DNA from: G963674835 sp963674835
Lineage (GTDB): Bacteria; Planctomycetota; Planctomycetia; Pirellulales; Thermoguttaceae
Reading direction: 5' to 3'
DNA: 64,000 bases
Assembly (NCBI GenBank): GCA_963674835.2
Contig: CAXXKC010000002.1
Coordinates: forward strand, 1,302,001-1,366,000
This document shows, one piece after another, positions 50,838 to 60,100 of the stretch; the first letter of the stretch is position 1; every line of letters starts with the position of its first letter. The notes under the pieces were generated by a model. It did no database searches. It was not told the DNA's origin and saw only the letters and a list, made by a program, of their open reading frames with translations. Made by a program: the position numbers and the translations under genes.

Positions 50838-53800
50838 CCGAGATACCTGAACTTGCCGCGTGGATCGATCGATTGACCGAGGCCGTCGGGCAAACGATCG
50901 GCGATCGTTCGAATTGGCCGGAGGCAACCTACCGGCTACAGTTCCACGCCGAGAGTATGACGTTTCGCGGCGCCGCCGAGATCGCGCCGTACTTGCACGA
51001 ACTGGGGATCGGGCACGTGTATGCGTCACCCTACCTGAAGTCGCGCAGCGGCAGCCCTCACGGCTATGCGGTGGTCGACTCGACGAGGCTGCACTCGGAG
51101 CTGGGGAGCGAGGAAGACTACCGGGCGATGGTGGAAGTGCTGCGCCAACACGGGATGGGGCAAGTGCTGGACATCGTCCCCAACCACATGGCCGCCGATC
51201 CGGAGAATCCGTGGTGGAACGACGTGCTCGAGAACGGTCCGAGCTCGCCCCACGCGCGGTTCTTCGACATCGACTGGCAGCCTGTAAAGGATGAACTGAG
51301 GAACAAGATCCTCTTGCCGGTGCTGGGAGAACAGTTCGGGCAGGTATTGGAGTCGGGCGAACTGTGTGTGGAGTACCGGGACGGGGCGTTCGTGCTGCGT
51401 TACTTCGACCGGGCGATGCCGCTGGATCCGAAGACGTACGCCGTGATTCTGGGGCGGGAACTGGAGGAGCTGAAGGAGTCGCTCCCGGCCGACAACGAGG
51501 ATCTGCGGGAGTTGGAAAGCATCGTCACGGCGCTGGATTATCTGCCGGACCGCAACGAGACGGAACCAAGCCGGATCGAGGAACGGCAGCGCGAGAAGGA
51601 GGTAATCAAGCGGCGGCTCGAGCGACTCGTGCGGGAGTCGGAGGCGATCGGAGCGTATGTGGAGAAGATGTTGGAGGACTTTCGCGGCGAGCCGGGCAAT
51701 CCGCCGACTTTCGATCTGCTGGAGGAACTGCTCGACAGGCAGGTCTACCGGTTGTCGCATTGGAAGGCGGCGTCGGACGAGATCAACTATCGCCGGTTCT
51801 TCGACATCAACGAACTGGCGGCGATCTCGATGGAGGAGCAGGAGGTGTTCGAGGCGAGCCACGCCCTGGTGTTCGAGCTGCTGGTGCGGGGCGACGTGAG
51901 CGGATTGCGCGTGGACCACATCGACGGGCTCTTCGATCCGATGAGGTATTTGTGGCGGTTGCAGTGGGGTTATGTGCGCGCACTGGGTCGGGCAGCGCAC
52001 GAGCGGATGGCGGCATCGGTCGCCACGGGCGGAGAGGAAACGCCGCAGGTCGCCATGTCGGCCGACGGCAGTGCGACGGCGGCGGCCGTCTTGCCACCGC
52101 AGGTTGGTGCACCTGACGGGCTGCCGGAATGGGAGGAAGTGGAAAGGCCGTTTCTGGAAGCAATGTGGCCGCGGATCGGAGGACCGCATCCTGACGAGGT
52201 CTTTCCGTCGCGCGAGGAAGAAAAAACGGACGAGGACGAAGCCGATGGCGGCAAGCCGGAATCGAAACCGAAGGTCCAGTTGCCGCTGTACGTGGTGGTC
52301 GAGAAGATCCTGGGCGCGGACGAGCCCTTGCCGGAACAGTGGCCGGTGGCGGGGACGACGGGGTACGATTTCCTGAACGCGGTCAACCGATTGATGGTGG
52401 ACCAACGGGGGTTTTCGGAAATTCTGCGGCTGTATCGGCGGTTCATCGACCAGCGGATGGACGTTCGCGAGGTGGTGTACCAGTCGAAACTGCTCATTCT
52501 GCGGGTAGCGATGGCCAGCGAACTGCAGATGCTGGCGTACCGGCTGAACCGGATCTCGGAGCGGCATCGGCGGTCGCGGGACTTCACGTTGAACGCGCTG
52601 CGGCTCGCGCTGCGACAGATCGTGGCCTGTTTTCCCGTCTATCGCACGTACATCGACGCAGCGGGCGTATCGGATCGCGACCGGCTGGTCGTGCAGCGGG
52701 CCGTGGCGCAGGCCAAGCGGCGCAATCCGGCAGTCGACGTGGCCTTGTTCGATTTCGTACGCGACGTGCTGTTGCTGGAGGGGCCACCCGACCTGGACGA
52801 GGCGGGGCAGCGGGAGCGAGAGTTCTTTGTGGGGCGATTCCAGGAAGTGACCAGCCCGGTGATCGCCAAAGGAGTGGAAGATACGGCCTTCTACCGCTAC
52901 AACCCCCTGACTTCGCTGAACGAGGTGGGAGGCGAGCCGGCCCAGGGGGCCCTGAGCCTGGAAGATTTCCATGACGAGAACGGCTTTCGTGCCGAGCATT
53001 ACCGCTGGTCGCTGATTGCGACGAGCACGCACGACACGAAGCGCAGCGAAGATGTCCGCGCGCGGATCGACGTGCTGTCGGAGATACCGCAGTTGTGGCG
53101 GAAGGCGGTCAATCGGTGGTCGCGGCTGAACCGCCGGTTTCGTCGCGAGGTAGACGGCGAGCCGGCTCCCAGCCGCAACGATGAGTACTTGTTCTACCAG
53201 GCTCTGGCGGGCATCTGGCCGCCGGAATCGCCGGATGAAGAGACGCACCAGCACATTGTGGAGCGAATGCAGGGCTACATGGAGAAGGCGACACACGAGG
53301 CGAAGCTGCACACCAGTTGGATCACGCCGAACCTCGAATATGACCTGGCGGTGCGGGAGTTCGTGGGCGCCGTGCTTCAGACCGGAACCCGGCACCGGTT
53401 CCTGGACGAGTTCCGGAAGTTTCACGAACGCGTGGTCGACTGGGGGCTGTACGCGGCGCTGTCGCAGACGGTGTTGAAGCTGACGTCGCCGGGGACTCCG
53501 GACATCTACCAGGGGCAGGAGGTCTGGAACTTCACGCTGGTCGATCCGGACAACCGGCAACCGGTCGATTTTGCCAGGAACTGGGACATGCTCGGGCAAT
53601 TGCAGGCGGATGCCGGATCGGCCGAATCGCTGTTGTCGCTGGCGCGGTACTTGGCGCACCATCCACGGGACAGCCGAATCAAGCTGCTGGTCACGTGGCG
53701 GGTGTTGCAGTTTCGCCGAAAGTACTCGCAGTTGTTCTACCAGGGGACCTACGTGCCGCTGGAGGCGACCGGCGAACGGGCCGAACATGTGTGCGCCTTC

Positions 53801-54088
53801 GCATGGCAGGGAACTTCCGCCGAGGGTCAGCCGCCCCAAGTGGTTGTGGTGGTCGTTCCGCGGCTGCTGGCGCAACTGACGCCGGCACCTCAGGAAGATC
53901 AGGCGGCCGGGCCACCCTTGGGAGAGGACGTGTGGGGCGACACGCGGCTCGATGTAGGAGCCCTGGTGGACGGCCCGATGGTGAATCTGTTCACCGGCCA
54001 GCCTTGCCCGTGTGACGACGCGGGGCTGCGGCTGGCGGCGGCGCTGGGCGATTTTCCGGTGGCCGTGCTTACGAACCTGGAGCCGTAG
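50834..54088 (+). CDS. treY: malto-oligosyltrehalose synthase
   Basis: 1,084 residues; ATG 50834 overlaps the treZ stop (ATGA) and has GGAG eight bases upstream. TreY turns the reducing-end glucose of a maltodextrin into an alpha,alpha-1,1 linkage, giving the substrate of TreZ. Seen: 'ATYRLQFHAESMTFRGAAE' start typical of TreY, 'VLDIVPNHMAADPENPWWND', nucleophile in 'GLRVDHIDGLFDP', acid/base in 'VVVEKILGADEPLPEQWPVA', 'GTTGYDFLNAVNRLMVD', 'TSTHDTKRSEDVRARID' and 'SPGTPDIYQGQEVWNF'. It is longer than many TreY proteins; an insert at about residues 395-475, ending in an acidic, Lys/Glu-rich stretch, lies between the two catalytic motifs. Last gene of the run. Confidence 0.95.
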   Translation: MTEIPELAAWIDRLTEAVGQTIGDRSNWPEATYRLQFHAESMTFRGAAEIAPYLHELGIGHVYASPYLKSRSGSPHGYAVVDSTRLHSELGSEEDYRAMVEVLRQHGMGQVLDIVPNHMAADPENPWWNDVLENGPSSPHARFFDIDWQPVKDELRNKILLPVLGEQFGQVLESGELCVEYRDGAFVLRYFDRAMPLDPKTYAVILGRELEELKESLPADNEDLRELESIVTALDYLPDRNETEPSRIEERQREKEVIKRRLERLVRESEAIGAYVEKMLEDFRGEPGNPPTFDLLEELLDRQVYRLSHWKAASDEINYRRFFDINELAAISMEEQEVFEASHALVFELLVRGDVSGLRVDHIDGLFDPMRYLWRLQWGYVRALGRAAHERMAASVATGGEETPQVAMSADGSATAAAVLPPQVGAPDGLPEWEEVERPFLEAMWPRIGGPHPDEVFPSREEEKTDEDEADGGKPESKPKVQLPLYVVVEKILGADEPLPEQWPVAGTTGYDFLNAVNRLMVDQRGFSEILRLYRRFIDQRMDVREVVYQSKLLILRVAMASELQMLAYRLNRISERHRRSRDFTLNALRLALRQIVACFPVYRTYIDAAGVSDRDRLVVQRAVAQAKRRNPAVDVALFDFVRDVLLLEGPPDLDEAGQREREFFVGRFQEVTSPVIAKGVEDTAFYRYNPLTSLNEVGGEPAQGALSLEDFHDENGFRAEHYRWSLIATSTHDTKRSEDVRARIDVLSEIPQLWRKAVNRWSRLNRRFRREVDGEPAPSRNDEYLFYQALAGIWPPESPDEETHQHIVERMQGYMEKATHEAKLHTSWITPNLEYDLAVREFVGAVLQTGTRHRFLDEFRKFHERVVDWGLYAALSQTVLKLTSPGTPDIYQGQEVWNFTLVDPDNRQPVDFARNWDMLGQLQADAGSAESLLSLARYLAHHPRDSRIKLLVTWRVLQFRRKYSQLFYQGTYVPLEATGERAEHVCAFAWQGTSAEGQPPQVVVVVVPRLLAQLTPAPQEDQAAGPPLGEDVWGDTRLDVGALVDGPMVNLFTGQPCPCDDAGLRLAAALGDFPVAVLTNLEP

Positions 54089-54118
54089 GGCGATCTGGGG
54101 AAGCCGCCTCCGGCCGGG

Positions 54119-57100
54119 TCATGCGGTCGGCAGAAGTTCTGGCAAAACGCCGTCACTTTGGTCGCTGGGCTCAACGGCGTCGTCATCCTCCTGGCCTGAC
54201 TGAGAGCGCAGTTGGAATAGTTCCAACAAGGCGCGGTCCCTTGCCGCCTGTTCAGCGTTCGGTCCGGGTGTCTGGCCGGATTGTTCGTTCTGGATCCGAT
54301 AGCGAGGAGCATCCAGGGCAGGCTGCACCGGTTCGACTTGCCATCGACCGAAGCTGCTCTGGAGAGCGAGTGACTCCTCCGAGGCGCTGCCGTCTTGGCC
54401 CACGATCTGGTCCAGGATGGACGGATCGAGCCAGTCGTTGGAAAGCAAGGTGGCGGTCGGCTGGCTGCCGCTCTCATAAAGGTAGATGTTGCTGAAGATG
54501 CTTTCGGCCGCGGCCTGGGCGTCGTCATCGGTCGCGAACACGAGACGCGTCGCGGTGATGCCTTGGAAATAGTCGCCTATGGGAATCGTGTAGTGCTGCA
54601 CGCTTCCCTCGGAAGGGCCGTAGTTGCGGTACGCCTGGATTCCCCAGGTTTGCGTTCCGAAGAGCTGGAAGAACCACTCGGGGCTGAGCACCGCGTCGTT
54701 GTCGAAACCGATGCCGTGGATCTCGCCCTGAGTGCTCGACTGGAAATCGAATTCCAGGACCGTGTCGGCCGTGATAGTGTAGTCGAGGGCGGCCTGTTGC
54801 CAACCATTGCCGATGAACTGGAACGTTTGGAAACCGTCGGTCGCCGAGGAGGACGTTTGGAGAGACATCGCGAGCGTGACCAGTTCCTGGTCGCTGAAGC
54901 GAGTGACTTCGAGCGATTCGGCCGTGCCTTGGATGTCGACCTCCAGCTTGGGTTCGTAGACGCGCAGGTTGCTGAAGACGACCGAGCCCGAGGCATCGGC
55001 GTCGTCGTCGGTGGCAAGCACGAGGTAAGACAGGTCGCCGGTGAAGTATTTGCCGACGGGGATGACGTAGTGCACCGTTTCGCCCGCCGATGAGGCGTAG
55101 TTATGGTACGCTTGGCGGCCCCAATTCTGCGTGCCGTAGAGTTGGAAGAACGTTTGGTCGCTGAGGACCTGGTCGTTGTCGAAGCCGATTCCCTGGATTT
55201 CGCCCTGCGCGCTGGATTGGAAGTCGAATTCGAGAATGGTGTCGGTCATAATAGTGTAGCCCAGTTCGATCTTCTTCCAGGCGTTGCCGGCGAATTGGAG
55301 CGTTTCGAATCCGTCGCTCTCGGGCGTGGCCGCCTCGAGCGACATGAGTTGCGGCGTGAGATCCTCGGCGTCGTAGCTGGTGACCAGGTATGCGTCGGTG
55401 AAGCCTTGCACCTCGACGTTGAGCTGCGGCTCGTAGATACGAAGGTTGCTGAAAGTGACCGCGCCGGAGGCATCGGCATCGTCGTCGCAGGCCAGGACCA
55501 GGTAGCGCAGGTCGCCGCTGAAGTACCTCCCGACGGGAATGACGTAGTGGACCGTTTCGCCCGCCGATGAGGCGTAGTTGCGGAAGGCCTGGCGGCCCCA
55601 GCTTTGCGAGCCGTAGAGCTGGAAGAACGTCTGATCGCTAAGGACCTGGTCGCTGTCGAAGCCGATTCCCTGGATTTCGCCCTGGGCGCTCGACTGGAAG
55701 TCGAATTCGAGGATCGTGTTGGCCGTAACGGTATAGCCAAGGTCGATCTTCTTCCAGGAGTTGCCCGAGAATTGCACGGTCTGGAAGCCCTGGAGGCCGG
55801 GTAGGAGGTCGCTGAAGGTTAGGTCTTCCGACACGAGGTCTTCGGCACCGTAGCTGGTGACTGCGAACGTCGTCGCGGTGCCTTGGACATCGACGGACAA
55901 TACCTTCTCGTACACATGGACGTTGCTGAAGAGGCTCTGGCCGGCATCGGCGGCATCGTCATCGGTGAAGAACACCAGCCGCGATATGTCGCCGGTGAAG
56001 AACTCGCCGACGGGAATGGTATAGTGGACCGCATCGCCGGCCGTCGACGCGTAGTTACGGTACGCTTGCAGCCCCCAGGTCTGCGTGCCGAAGAGTTGGA
56101 AGCAGGTTTCCGGGCTGGCGAGGTTGTCGTTGTCGAAGCCGATTCCCTGGATTTCGCCCTGGACGTTGGACTGGAAATTGAACTCCAAGACCGTGTTGGG
56201 CGTGACGGTGTAAGGAAAGTCGATGGCTTTCCAGTGGTTGCCGGTGATGAGGAGCGACGCTCCGCCGCTGCCGACCGCGTAGCCGCCGGGCGTGTCCTGG
56301 CTCAGGTCGTAGGGGGCGACGGTGTAGTCGCGAAAGTCGACGGCAGGCACCTCGCTGAGATTGATCACGGTGGTAAGCACGTTGCTGAATCCCTGGTTGC
56401 CGGCCATGTCGCGCACGCGCGCTCGCACATGGTAAACGCCGTCGGGCAAGGCAGCGGGCGAGGTGAACGTGGCCACTCCGGCGGCGAGCGGTTCGGTGGC
56501 GAGGGCCATTTCGCCCGGATCGGCAAAGTCACCGTCGCCGTTCAGGTCGACATCGAGGACCACCAGCGTGCCGTCGGCCACGCCCGAGCCTTCGTCGCTT
56601 GCGGTGACGGTGATGGTGGGCGTGGGGTTGCTGGTGTGCGCTGGTCCGGTGGTGGTGACGAGCGGAGGCGTGATGTCGTCGCTGAAGAACTCATAGGCGC
56701 CGATATCGGTGGCGAAACCAACCGTGCGCGGGAAGCCGTCGCCGCGCTGGTCGTATGTCAGACCGGTGGGGTTGGAGCCCATGTTGATCGCGGGGCTGCC
56801 GGGCAGAAGGGCCATCGTCGGCGTTGCGCCGCCGTTGTCGTCCAGCGGCGCAAGGCGCGGGTCGATGATGCCATGTTCGAGGCCGCCGATGAGATTGCCG
56901 TCGACGTCGGGAGCGCCAAACGGGGCCTCGAGGAGAGTGGAGCCCGTGGCGTCGCCAATGAGACTGTTGGAGAGGTCGGCGGCGCCGTCGAGGTCGGGCG
57001 AAACGGTGTTACCACCATTACCGGCCAGGATCGTGCTCGTCAAGGCCGTGGTGTGAGCGCTTAGGCTGAAGATCCCACCGCCCGTGGCGGCGTTGTTCGC

Positions 57101-60100
57101 TGTGAGCGTGCAGTTGGAGATCGCAAGCGTGCAGCCCAAAGAGCCGTTGTAGATGGCGCCGCCGGAACCAGCCGCCGAGTTTCCGCAGAAGGTACTGTTG
57201 GCGATCGTGGTCGAGCTGCTTCCGAGGAACCAACCGAAGCTGTAAATGGCTCCTCCGTCAGCATCCGAATGGTTGTCCGCGAACGTGCTGTTGTCGATGG
57301 TGAAGGTGCCGCCGTAGGGGCCAGTGTAGATGCCGCCGCCAGGACCAACCGCCGAATTGCCATCGAGGGTACTGTTGATGATCGTGATGGTGCCGCACCA
57401 ACTGCTCGAGCCAGCACGGTTGAAGATAGCTCCTCCGCGGCCTTCGGCGTGATTCCCCGAGAGCGTGCTACCGGTGACGGTCACGGTGCCGTTGCTCCAG
57501 TTGCAGATACCGCCGCCTGAGTCGGCAGCCCAATTGTCGGAAACGGTGCTATCGGTGATCGAGAGCGTTCCCGCGTTGAATAGACCGCCACCATTGTCTC
57601 CCTCGGCGACATTTCCTGTAATCGTACAGCGGAGGACGATCACGGTGCCGCCCATATTGAAGATGCCACCGACATCGCTGTCGGCGACATTGTCGGCGAT
57701 GATGCTATCGACGAGGGTGAGCATCCCTTCGCTGAAGGTGAGCATTCCTTCGTTGAGGATGAGCGTCGCTTCGTTGTTGAAGGCGCCTGCGCTGCGAGAG
57801 GAATTCGCCTGAATCGTGCTGTTGGTGACAGTCATAGTGGCTCGATTCTGAATGCCGCCGGCGAGCCAATTGGCGCGATTGTCGGAGACGGTGCTGTCGG
57901 CGATGGTCACCGTGCCCGAGGTGTTGCAGATGCCGCCGCCCTCGCCGTCGGCGAGGTTCTCGGAGAAGGTGCAATTGGTGATGGTTGCCTCGCCTGAACC
58001 GATCTGGAGACCGCCGCCATCGGAGTCGGCTGTGTTGCCGGTGAAGGTGCAGTCGGTGATCGTCACGCTGCCGGCCGTCTGAACGCCGCCTCCGTGGACG
58101 GACGCGACATTGTCCGAGAAATCGCTGTCGGTGAGCTCCATGGTTCCGCCAACGCAGCAGACGGCGCCGCCGTAAGCGGCGGTATTCCTGGAGAAGCTGC
58201 ACGCATCGATCGTCAGCTCGCCTCCCGAGCAGACGGCACCGCCCGCGGCGCCGTTGTTTAGCGAAAAGGTGCAATCGGTGATGGTTGCCGTCCGGCCGTA
58301 GTCGTTGCCAATGGCGCCGCCATAGTAGCCCTGATTGTCGGCAAACTCGCTGCCGCTGACGGTCAGCGTGCCGCTATTGGCGATACCCCCGCCGCCATTG
58401 CCCGTGCTGGTGTTGCTGAAGAAGCAGCAGTCGGACACTGTCAGCGTGCCACCGTTGGCGATTCCGCCGCCATCCTCGGTGCTGAAGCCCTGCGAAATCG
58501 TCAATCCGGAGATGGCGACCGTCGCGCCGCTCCGTATGGAAAGAACGCGGGACGAGTCGCCGCCACTGACGGCAAGCACATCGTGGCCGAGGCCCGTGAT
58601 GGTCGTAGTGCCTGACGTATCCGTGATTTGCAGTTCGCCAAGCGACACGTCGATGGTCTGGCCGACGAGGGCCGAATCGAAGGTGATGGTATCGTCGCCG
58701 GCGTGCTGGTTGGCGTAGACGATCGCCTCGCGAAGGCTCGTCAGGCCATCGTTTGCGTCAACCACGTCGTCGGCCGTAGTGACGAACAGGTGGTCGGCCG
58801 GGCTTGCCAGTGGGTTGGCTACGCGGAAGATATCCCAGGTGCCGTTGGTGTCGCCATCGACGAGGTTATTGGCCAGGCTGGCGAAGACGACATAGTCGCC
58901 TCCGCCGGCAATGCGCGGAAGCCATCGGTAGGCGTCGGTCGATAGGTCCTGATTGGCGCAGTCGCCGTTGCCCTGAACGCCGGCGTTGTCGACACTGACG
59001 CGAGCAACGGCTCCGGTCTGGAGATCCTTGACAAATACGTCGACGACATCGTTGGTGTCGCCGGCGACCAGGTTGCCGGCAAGGCTGCAAAACACCACAT
59101 AGCGGCCGTCGGTACTGGCGGCATAGCCGCCGGACGCGTCGTCGCCTTGACCGCCGGAGCTATCGGTGCTGACACGGGTCATCGTGCCGGTCTCGAGGTC
59201 TTTGACGAACGTATCCCAGACGCCGTTGGTGTCGCTGTCGGCGAGGTTGTCGGCGAGGCTGATCACAAGCGCGTAGCGGCCGTTGCCGGTGATGCCTCCG
59301 CCGCGCGAGTCGCCGTTGCCTTGCACGCCTGAAGTATTGGCGCTGACCAGCGTGAGCGTGCCCGTTTGCAGGTCCTTGACGAAGACGTCGTAGGCGCCGT
59401 TCGTGTCGCTGGCAGCGAGATTCGTGGCGAGGCTGGAGAACTCGACGAATCGCCCGTCATCGCTGATGCTCGGGCACCAGGAGATGTCGTTTCCGATCGT
59501 GCCGCCGCTGGTGACGCTGGCCAACGTGGTCGTTCCGGTTTGCAGATCCTTGACGAAGGTGTCCCAGGTTCCGTTGGTGTCGCCCTCGACAAGGTTGCTT
59601 GCAGAGCTACAGAAGGCGATGTAGCGGCCATCGGGCGTCATGTAAACATAGTCGGTATTGCTGTTTCCCTGCACGCCGGTGCTGCTGGTGCTGACCAACT
59701 GGAGCGCTCCCGTCTGGAGGTCCTTGAGGAACAGGTCGTACGCCCCGTTGGTATCGCCCTCGACGAGGTTGTCGGCAAGGCTGGCGAAGACCACGTAGCG
59801 GCCATCGGCGCTGACACTGACGCGCCGGCAGGTGCCGTTGGCCTGGACGCCTGCCGTGCTGGTACTGACGCGTTGGACCTCGCCTGTGAGCATGTCCTTG
59901 AGAAAGACGTCGGCCACGCCGTTGGTATCGCCCTCGACGAGGTTGTCGGCACTGCTGACGAAACCGACGTAGCGGCCGTCGGGCGTGATCGCCATGGAGC
60001 CGGACTCTGCATCGCCGATGACCGATCCCGCGAGGTAATCGGCCGACGAGACGGCGTCGATGGAGGGCACGTCGACCGTGACGGTGGCGTTGGCAAGAGC

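Noticed and set aside
51026..53875. 949-codon open frame antisense to treY
   Set aside because: Mirror of a GC-rich gene; rich in Arg/His/Pro/Gln, no domain, while the plus strand encodes a clear TreY. The same holds for 44805-46883 (antisense to glgB), 40868-42595, 15524-17167 and 2639-4081.
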